Made by a program: the position numbers and the translations under genes. Below are positions 56,378 through 64,000 of a DNA stretch of 64,000 nt, piece by piece (position 1 is the stretch's first letter; each line of letters begins with the position of its first letter). Below the pieces are notes generated by a model that had not been told where the DNA came from, made no database searches, and saw only the letters and a program-made list of their open reading frames with translations. Source of the DNA: Flaccisagitta enflata (taxonomy: Eukaryota > Chaetognatha > Sagittoidea > Aphragmophora); NCBI GenBank assembly GCA_965153355.1, contig OZ231128.1, positions 10,044,001 through 10,108,000 of the forward strand. Direction: 5' to 3'.

Positions 56378-56457
<80 letters not shown>
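56377..56457 (+). repeat. (GTT)n trinucleotide tract
   Basis: About 27 units. Confidence 0.95.
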
Positions 56458-56713
56458 GCTGTCTGTGGTTGTTTTTAAACGTTGTCATTGTCTCATTCCT
56501 AAATTACATTTCCGTTGTTAATCATCAACGCCGTTTCAGTGTCGTTACTCTATATAATTGTTCGTGAATCTAATGAATCCTTGAATAAAGAGACTTTCCT
56601 TCAAGCAAAGAAGTGATGCAAAATGAAATGCTGCCTCCTAGAAACAATGTAACAAAACAAAACTAAAATAATAATATTATTGTTGCAAATGGGTGGACAG
56701 GGCGTTCTCCTCC

Positions 56714-57392
<679 letters not shown>

Positions 57393-57399
57393 AGACGGA

Positions 57400-57760
57400 C
57401 AGGAAAAGACAATTGACAAAGATGTCAAAATCAAAGGAACCGCTAAAGCCCTCGTAAGAAACTGAAGTACTGATGCCAAAAAAAAAATAAAAAATAAATA
57501 ATGAATGTAACGGTAAAAAAAACAAGAGATCAAGAAAATTAAGAAATAGAAGTAAAAGGAAAAAAAAGGAAGTAAAAAAACCAGAATAGGAAAGCAAAGT
57601 TGTGGCTGTAATGATACTGTTAGCTATAAATATCCCCAGTTGTTGTTGTTGTGTGACAAGCTTTTGTTGATTTGACTCTAGAAAGCCATCCTTGTCTCCT
57701 TGAAACAAATCTAAGATCTACAAATTGTCAAGGCCGAAAAAAGACCAGAAGGGAAATAAG
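57400..57760. other. A-rich sequence without recognisable features
   Basis: No gene is seen. It leads into a (GA)n tract at 57763-57840. Confidence 0.35.

Positions 57761-57762
<2 letters not shown>

Positions 57763-57840
<78 letters not shown>
57763..57840 (+). repeat. (GA)n microsatellite
   Basis: A pure GA run. A family B-like 5' fragment follows (AACAAGGTCGGATACATAGC at 57857-57876). Confidence 0.95.
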
Positions 57841-57842
<2 letters not shown>

Positions 57843-58246
57843 CTATTTGAGGTAGAACAAGGTCGGATACATAGCAAGACAGTCATGGGTGGTTGGGCAA
57901 AGGCAATAACACAAAAGCTGCTTGCAGTTCAAAAATATATACATGTCCGCGATATCAAATAATATCAGACTTGTAAATCCCCCTGAGAATTTTCAAACAG
58001 AAATCAATCCAGTTAGAAAAATTAAAGATAATGTCCTAACTAAATTCAACAATAGTCCGAATTTCAGCCTAGAGTGGTTGCCCAAAAACGAACGAGAAAG
58101 CTACCAACAAATCGTGTTAGAGGGAGACAAAAAAGAAAATGAACGAATAGATTGCATAAGTGACTAAAACGAGCGCAATAAAAGCGTAATCTCGTTCAGT
58201 CTTTTTCTCATTCTTTTTTTCTCCGTTTCTCCCATCTCCACCAATC

Positions 58247-58254
<8 letters not shown>

Positions 58255-58302
<48 letters not shown>
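58255..58302 (+). repeat. (CT)n tract serving as polypyrimidine tract
   Basis: CTGT units then CT units run directly into CCACAG, the splice acceptor of the FOLN exon. The microsatellite therefore supplies the polypyrimidine tract. Confidence 0.85.
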
Positions 58303-58304
<2 letters not shown>

Positions 58305-58307
58305 CAG

Positions 58308-58390
58308 ATCCCTGCCTTGATGTTGTCTGTCAGGATAACAAAGTTTGCCAACTGGACGAAAATCGTGAACCAGTCTGCAGATGTCGTCAG
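58308..58390 (+). CDS. Exon encoding the FOLN half of a follistatin domain
   Basis: An 83-nt internal exon between acceptor CCACAG (58302-58307) and donor CAG|GTAAGT. It starts in phase 1 (first codon base in the preceding exon) and ends in phase 0. The translation reads PCLDVVCQDNKVCQLDENRE, then PVCRCRQ: five cysteines spaced C-x4-C-x5-C-x9-C-x-C, exactly the EGF-like N-terminal half of follistatin domains. KVC-x-LDEN-x2-P-x-C-x-C is closest in my memory to SPARC/FSTL proteins. It is extracellular. The next exon (61942) continues in frame and supplies the remaining five cysteines. The exon before it, which must end in one base of a codon, was not found. Confidence 0.8.
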
Positions 58391-58435
58391 GTAAGTGAAA
58401 CTGACAGCTGAACAAGAACACGAGGAGATGAGGAA

Positions 58436-58696
<261 letters not shown>

Positions 58697-58989
58697 GTTT
58701 ATACATGTACTTGCTCAAGAACAAACTGTCTTGGTAACATCAGCCTAGTAGCCGGAGATTGACCCAATCCTAAGGGCATTTCAGAATTTTTTTCAAATTT
58801 TGGTATGTTAATCTTTTGTTTCTTTTTGACGTAGTCCAGTTTCAAATAATCCACTTATCAAATGTAATCCACCAAAAGCAAATTTGAACAAACAATTTTG
58901 GCCCGTATGGGCAACACCAGTCAACATGGCGGGTACAGCCATATTGGCACACCCATAATTCAATTTACTGAGAGGCGCCTCATGAAATA

Positions 58990-59290
58990 TCATTTTCTGG
59001 CCAGGACAGATCTCATTATCTTTTCACTCTCCAAAAGGGTGATCTTCTGGCACATTTCTTTACAGAGCTCAGCAGGGATCCTTTCTAGGTAAATGCCAAT
59101 GTTTTGCGAAATTACCCCCAATCCACCAACCACTTCCAATTCATCATGCAGAGCTCCATATTTCGACATTTTTTTTTCTGTTCTTATCTCTAATAACAAT
59201 GTCCGGCCTATTAGCTCCGACAGCTCAGTCTGTACTAATGATCATGTCCCAGAGTATTTCTACCAGAGAAACTGCAATAAAGAATTGACA
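58990..59290 (-). pseudogene. Fossil LINE C-terminal region
   Basis: On the minus strand it reads ILWDMIISTD, then a stop, then AVGANRPDIVIRDKNRKK. After a frame change comes MSKYGALHDELEVVGGLGV and KITLLESEKIMRSVL. This follows the order LWD-x-x-I-x-TD / ANRPDIV / KY-x-x-L / V-G-x-LG / K-x-x-LL-x-x-x-x-I-x-R-x-VL that I recall from regions downstream of RT domains in many animal LINEs. The segment with the conserved 'DVAVPxDxN' part is deleted. It is non-functional because of the in-frame TGA, the frameshift and the deletion. Confidence 0.6.
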
Positions 59291-59324
59291 TGGTAAATCG
59301 CAATTTTCATTAAAACAAGGTCTA

Positions 59325-59436
59325 GTCGGCCAATACAAATAAGGTACGCTGGTTGGATCAAATATTTGTGTTTTGGACCAACCAACCAACAGACCGATGG
59401 CCAGTTATAGAGGTGCTTTGGCTCACCTGAAAACCA
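59325..59436 (+). mobile_element. Family B element, diverged short copy
   Basis: The 5' end AACAAGGTCTAGTCGGCCAA, a short (ACCA)n core and GGCCAGTTATAG are followed by the imperfect terminal hairpin AGGTGCTTTGGCTCACCT and GAAAA. Confidence 0.5.
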
Positions 59437-59443
59437 GTTTATA

Positions 59444-59484
59444 GGCAGCGGACCCGAAGGGGACGAAGTCTTGTAGAACACAAG
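59444..59484. mobile_element. Family A left core fragment
   Basis: GGCAGCGGACCCGAAGGGGA followed by CGAAGTC and the TTGTAGAACACAA hairpin. The second half of the element is not found, so this is a solo end. Confidence 0.55.
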
Positions 59485-59755
59485 TGCCTTAATGGTCTCA
59501 GATCCGAGATCCCAAACATGACTTACATTGTGATAGGATACTAATGAAAAGCGCAAAGAAAACGAACCGGAGAAAAGAGATGAATTGTGCAGAATGGAAG
59601 AAAAAGACCCAATAAGGAAACAAGTGACAAAAAGAAACAAAAAGAAAGAAAGATGGGAGGATTCATTGATAGACGTGAGGTACAACTGCAGAGGTAAAGA
59701 TTATATCGAAAGAAGGAATATAGTACTAAAGAAAGGTGACAACGAGAGAGGAGAG

Positions 59756-59793
<38 letters not shown>

Positions 59794-59834
59794 CAAGAAA
59801 GCAAGAAAGCAAGAAAGCAAGAAAGCAAGAAAGC

Positions 59835-59882
<48 letters not shown>
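59756..59882 (+). repeat. (GAAA)n and (GCAA)n tracts
   Basis: GAAA units, then seven GCAAGAAA units, then GAAA again. Confidence 0.9.
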
Positions 59883-60168
59883 GAAGAAAAAAAAGTATTA
59901 GAGAAAGAGAAAGAAAAAGAAGAAAGGAGAGAGGAGATGGATAGATAAGTCCAGATGTCAAAACTCAATGAGAGCAGGCAAAAACAAAGAAGCTGCACAA
60001 ACAGAGTCAAGTCTTGTTTCCTTGTTTGCTCTCGGAAACGCGGTCACCGTTCATCTTTTGGCAAAGCCTCACCAATTCACTAAGGGATGAAATGGCTTTG
60101 GGAAGTGCGGCCACCGTTCATCTTTTGGCAAGGCCTCACCGACCCACTAAGGGATGAAATCGCATAGA

Positions 60169-60948
60169 CAGGCCTTTTTTTAGAGCGAGCCCGCGAGCCC
60201 GTGGCTCTCTATTTTGCAGTCGGGCTCTCTGGTTTTGCTGGCTCTGAGCCCGGCTGGCTCTTTCAAAATTGAAACCATTTTTGAACTCAAATCGATTGGA
60301 AGATCTTTGTAAAATCATGAGAAGAAAACCCAATTCACAAGTTATGAGTGACTAAAATGAACTTCTACTATAGTCACCTTGTCAAATGTAAAAGTGATCA
60401 ACAAGTAAAGCATCTCCTTTTTCATGTAATATTGTCATTATATTGATGGTTTAAAAAAAAAGGTTAGCATGTGATGATTTTTGCTTTCTTTAAAACCTAT
60501 TCATTTCTATTATGAGAGAGAGGAAAAATTACCATTGAAAGATGAGTGTCATGAAGCTCTCACATTTTTAAAAAATGGAGCAAAGTGTTCAGTTTTCTCA
60601 AGTCGTTTGCACGCTACTCTATAACCCACTATGTTGGGCGGTCTGTTCATCTGTTGGTCTGTCCGTCGGTTGGTTGGTCCATTCATTAGTCCATCTGTTG
60701 CTCTATAGATCGGTGACATTGTTTTTTTTTCTTTTTGTGCATTTACAGCTGATTTTAATGTCACTTCTCATGTCCAAATGTTTTCTAGCAAATCTCCTCA
60801 CTACCCCTGCCCGCCCACAAACAATTTATGTAGCCCTCCTTCCAGCATCATTTTTTTGCCAGGCTCGCTGTTTTTCTGTCGGGCTCTGTAAAATTGAGAG
60901 GAGAGAGCCCGGTTGGCTCTCCCAAAAAATTCACTAAAAAGAGGCCTG
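60169..60948. mobile_element. hAT-like non-autonomous element
   Basis: The termini CAGGCCTTTTTTTAG and CTAAAAAGAGGCCTG are inverted. A perfect 8-bp duplication CGCATAGA flanks them (60161-60168, 60949-60956). Subterminal GAGCCCGGCTGGCTCT and its inverted relative GGGCTCTCT add a second inverted pair. An 8-bp duplication with CAGG-type ends is typical of hAT elements. No transposase is encoded. It contains a family B element on the minus strand (60601-60840). Confidence 0.75.
60601..60840 (-). mobile_element. Family B element, diverged, nested in the hAT-like element
   Basis: The terminal palindrome AGTCGTTTGCACGCTACT (60601-60618) is degenerate. CTATAACCCACTATGTTGG, a (GGTC/GGTT) core and the CCCCTGCCCGCCCACA segment follow. 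The 5' boundary is vague. Confidence 0.5.
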
Positions 60949-61334
60949 CGCATAGATATAGTTCTTTGTGGTCACAGTCACCAATCATCTTTTGGCAAGG
61001 CCTCACCGACCCGCTAATGGACAAAATTGGTTTGGGAAGCACGGTCATCTTTTGGCTAAGCCTTATCAACCCACTGAGGGAGGAAATTGCCTAAATAGTT
61101 CTTTGTTGTCATAATGACCATTCATCTTTTGGCAACCGACCCACTATTGGACAAAATCGCTTTGGGAAGCGTGGTTACCATTTATCTTTTGGCTAGACCT
61201 CATCAACCCACTGAAGGATGAAAACGCTATCAAAAGTGCGGTCACCGTTCATATTTTGACAAGGCCTCACCAATTCATTAAGGGATGAAATTGTTTTGGA
61301 AAGTGTGGCCACCGTTCATCTTTTGGCAACAACC

Positions 61335-61520
61335 GATTCCCTGGCCTTTGAGACCAAGATTTTGGCCTTTGAGAACCAGACTCAGATTATGTGCTCTGAG
61401 ACCCATATTCTGACCTGGAATAACCAGATTCTGGTCTCCAGGACCTAGATCTTGGCTTCCAGGACCCAGATTCTGACCTAAAACTTTGAGATCGAGATCG
61501 AGATCTTGGCCCAATCTTAG
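61335..61520 (+). repeat. About 28-bp minisatellite, TTTGAGACCAAGATTTTGGC-type
   Basis: Six or seven diverged units alternating CCAGATTCTGGTCT and CAGGACCTAGATCTTGGC. Confidence 0.6.
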
Positions 61521-61620
61521 CTCACCACTGATCGCTGACCGTACACTGCTTTTGGGCTTTTCCCACACATTTTCCTGAAGAATTAAGTTTGACAGAGTAA
61601 CCTCAAATATGTTTAGACAA

Positions 61621-61850
61621 TTATAGGTCACAGGGACACACAACTCTATAAGAGACTTTGTCCGTTCGTCCATCCATCTGTCCGTCGGTCTTTCCGTCAC
61701 TCTGTGGTGATAAGCCGAAAAGTGAGAAAACAAGCGTTTTAGATACTGGGGATGTGTTAGGGGGTTGGACGTCCCTGCCCACCCGTCCGCAACGATATAT
61801 ATCGTGACGATATTGTAAATTTGTAACCCCGCGTTACATGTCTTTTTTTT
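61621..61850 (-). mobile_element. Family B element next to the Kazal exon acceptor
   Basis: The degenerate terminal hairpin at about 61624-61642 is followed by CTCTATAAGAGACTTTGTCC, a GTCN core, AAAACAAGCGTTTTAGATAC and GTCCCTGCCCACCCGTCCGC. The 5' end complement is TTGTAACCCCGCGTTACATG. That last segment is included in an 80-bp duplication which also copied the splice acceptor. Confidence 0.55.
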
Positions 61851-61976
61851 TGTGGTGACAGGATTGTTCTGACGTGTACGACCCCGTTTGCGCCTAAATT
61901 TGTAACCCTGCGTTACATGTGTTTTTTTTTTGTGGTGACAGGATTGTTCTGACGTGTACGACCCGGTTTGCGCCTC
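61817..61976 (+). repeat. 80-bp tandem duplication containing the Kazal exon acceptor
   Basis: Two copies of TTTGTAACCCYGCGTTACAT, a T-run, GTGGTGACAG and the first 33 coding bases of the exon. The spacing is exactly 80 bp (GGATTGTTCT at 61861 and 61941). The upstream copy is followed by TAA, so using its acceptor would truncate the protein. Confidence 0.9.
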
Positions 61977-62080
61977 GGATGGGAAGACTTACAAGAACGA
62001 ATGCTTGCTCCGGGCCGAGGTCTGTTTGCGAGGTGACAGGAGAGACATCAGAACCATCGCCAGAGCCATTTGCAACAAGG
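61942..62080 (+). CDS. Exon encoding the Kazal half of a follistatin domain
   Basis: A 139-nt internal exon from acceptor GTGGTGACAG to donor AACAAGG|GTGAGT. It starts in phase 0, matching the FOLN exon end, and ends in phase 1. It encodes DCSDVYDPVCASDGKTYKNE, then CLLRAEVCLRGDRRDIRT and IARAICNKG. PVC-x-SDG-x-TY-x-NEC-x-L is the Kazal signature. Its five cysteines complete the ten-cysteine follistatin domain. Because the FOLN exon is entered in phase 1, the two-exon module is symmetric (1-1), typical of shuffled extracellular domains. The likely protein is secreted or matrix-bound (SPARC, FSTL, testican, follistatin or agrin type). Which one cannot be decided from one domain. Confidence 0.85.
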
Positions 62081-62149
62081 GTGAGTTCACATTCATGACA
62101 TCAGAACCATCGCCAGAGCCATTTGCAACAAGGGTGAGTTTACATTCAT
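62044..62149 (+). repeat. 53-bp tandem duplication containing the Kazal exon donor
   Basis: GACATCAGAACCATCGCCAG through AACAAGGGTGAGTT is present twice, 53 bp apart. The second donor would add 53 nt and shift the frame, so the first donor is presumably the functional one. Confidence 0.9.
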
Positions 62150-62381
62150 CCCACCCTACTAATCTCCGCAAAAATCGACCCGCACCGGACAGACTGACCG
62201 AGACTCCTTCCTGCATCGTGAACCGATATCCGGTGTGCAACACCGAGACAGACCGACGAGACAGAATGACAGACAGACAGACAGACAGACAGGGGATTAG
62301 TAAGGAGAAGAGAGAGAGAGGTCGAGGAGAGACAATGGAGAGAAAAATGGAAGTGTGAATGGAGAACGGGGTAAGAAATCG

Positions 62382-62390
<9 letters not shown>
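62150..62390. other. Intronic sequence downstream of the Kazal exon
   Basis: It includes a short (CAGA)n run at 62268-62290. No further exon is recognised. Confidence 0.4.

Positions 62391-62470
<80 letters not shown>
62391..62470 (+). repeat. (GA)n microsatellite
   Basis: A pure GA run of about 40 units downstream of the Kazal exon. Confidence 0.95.
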
Positions 62471-62471
<1 letters not shown>

Positions 62472-62873
62472 CGGAGATTCAGTCAGATTTGGGTGAGCAA
62501 TCGCCCAAAATTGATAACAGTAAAAGAGCAGACAAAAGAGGTTGAATGACTGGCTCATGCTCATGCTTTCTTACATTTACAATGTCTTTCATTCGATATT
62601 CATTCATGCCATGGACGAATTATTCATGTCTGAAATTAAAAAAAAAAACAGTTTCATACCGACTGGTTTCCTTTAAACAGTTACAAATGTCAAGTATCCT
62701 GTCTCAAATTCGAAATTTTTCCAATCTTTATCAAAGATCGTTTTCCATTGAAAAAAAAAAACGATTTCAAAAATAGATTTCTCCAAATTGATAACAGATA
62801 CAAGGAAAGCGACTCAACTGTATGTTCAATTTGGATTTACTATGATAAGCGACCTATCAGCACTTCTAAGTGG

Positions 62874-62983
<110 letters not shown>

Positions 62984-63039
62984 TACAGACACAGACAGTC
63001 ACAGACACAGACCCCCCCCACACACACACCTTATTTAAG

Positions 63040-64000
63040 AAATGGTTACATGGTAAACATTTATTAATAATACTATGAAAAAAATGTTGAATTGTATCGG
63101 AAATCGATATCTAGCTATATCTAATAATCGATTTATAGCTATCTCTTCTCGTATCTATTGGAGACGAGAATCACTTTGATCGTGCAGTAGATCGTATCTA
63201 GTTTGTAAGACCTGGATCGTCAGTGGTTACACCCTACTGATATGAGAGTGAGTTCACATTATATGAGGGGCAAGTTTGTTTGTGTGGCAACCAGCGTTTA
63301 GAAGAACCATCTTGGCCAATGGCCATGAATGCACGGAAACATGAAAAGAAGCAGCTCCCAAACTGACCCGATGATGAGTTTTATATTCAAGGAACAAAAT
63401 ATAAAACGATGGGGGAACCGCGCAAGGCTCAAGCAGATTATTGAGTTGAATGAATGCAATAATAGCAATACAGAGCTCAATACAGATCATTGTCCTACGC
63501 ACCCATGAGATAAGAAAAAAAAAAGTGGCCAATCTGGTTATGGTAGCCTTATTCATAAAGTAAAGAAATGCTTCTTGCCAGCTGTCTATATACCATCTTG
63601 AAAAAAAAACTTTCATTCTGAAAACATGCATCAACTAGTTTGTTCTCATTGAAAATAGTCATTTAAAGTATGATATTTACAAATGAAACGAAAGTTGACA
63701 ACATAACTCGAGAACCAATAAAAAAAATTAAAAGAACATCTGTAAAGAGCGATTTAAAGCGGATATTTTTGCATTCATTTGCGCCAAATTTCCGCTTTCG
63801 GTCTCAACTAGTTTAGCTTCAGTCTACTTTTGAAGTAACAAACCCGACCGGGGCATCGATGCGTCTGTCTCCGTGTGTTTTGCCTTTGACGCTAAACATG
63901 ATTTTGCTTCTTTTCTGGGCGGAAACGACTTTGGCCACTTTTTGGTCAACTTTGGGCAGTCTTTTGAATTGATAATGAAGCTCCAGCGCCGCCGCCGAGC
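63040..64000. other. Unassigned sequence to the window end
   Basis: 63100-63160 carries ATCGATATCTAGCTATATCT-type short palindromes. A 126-codon minus-strand frame (63254-63634) is not low-complexity, but it has no recognised domain and no splice support. No exon continuing the follistatin-domain gene was found. Confidence 0.35.

Larger units (their letters stand above)
60035..61330 (+). repeat. About 67-bp minisatellite split by a hAT-like insertion
   Basis: Units contain CCGTTCATCTTTTGGCAAGG, CCTCACCGACCCACTAAGGG and ATGAAATCGCTTTGGGAAG. There are two units left of the insertion and five or six diverged units right of it. Confidence 0.8.

Noticed and set aside
63254-63634. 126-codon minus-strand ORF
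   Set aside because: Not low-complexity, but no recognisable motif, and chance ORFs of this size are expected in 64 kb of six frames.

Overview
The window looks like a repeat-dominated intergenic and intronic stretch of an animal (metazoan) genome, most likely an invertebrate. The evidence is a follistatin-type extracellular module split over two exons with GT-AG splice sites, an intact two-gene APE-type non-LTR retrotransposon carrying an extra third ORF, fossil LINE fragments, several families of small non-autonomous DNA transposons, and very high microsatellite and minisatellite density. There is no bacterial-style gene organisation. I cannot name the species.

Layout. 1-35 kb is almost entirely repeats: hairpin-ended composite elements (family A, 1-290, 9.3-9.8, 11.4-12.1 and 12.8-13.5 kb), three 311-bp palindromic MITEs (2.7, 5.1 and 29.4 kb), a TA-flanked foldback (1.8-2.4 kb), a 932-bp tandem repeat (5.5-8.0 kb), poly-A/T-ended foldbacks (8.3, 18.1 and 23.2 kb), long minisatellites (15.6-16.9, 21.2-22.0, 26.2-27.8 kb), many (CT)n, (CA)n, (GTT)n, (ATC)n and (TTTC)n tracts, and one LINE fossil (10.4 kb). 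35.0-44.1 kb is a roughly 9-kb non-LTR retrotransposon with ORF1 (zinc-knuckle Gag-like), ORF2 (endonuclease plus reverse transcriptase) and a third ORF of unknown function. It lies between two (TTTC)n arrays in the same orientation. 44-57 kb is again repeats, including a head-to-tail chain of family B elements (short elements ending in a terminal palindrome with a (GACN)n core) and a nearly 700-bp (CA)n tract.

57-64 kb holds the only host-gene exons I can support: a FOLN exon (58308-58390) and a Kazal exon (61942-62080), both on the plus strand and phase-compatible. Together they encode a ten-cysteine follistatin domain like those in SPARC, follistatin, FSTL, testican and agrin proteins. The 3.5-kb intron between them contains a LINE fossil, a hAT-like element with a perfect 8-bp target duplication, and family B elements. 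The rest of this gene lies outside the window or was not recognised.

The most unusual observations are the three-ORF retrotransposon embedded in (TTTC)n; the two families of short elements whose terminal hairpins change sequence but keep pairing (family B even co-varies between its 5' and 3' ends); nested insertions that give readable target-site duplications; and tandem duplications that copied both splice sites of the Kazal exon. All assignments are from reading the sequence; no database search was possible.
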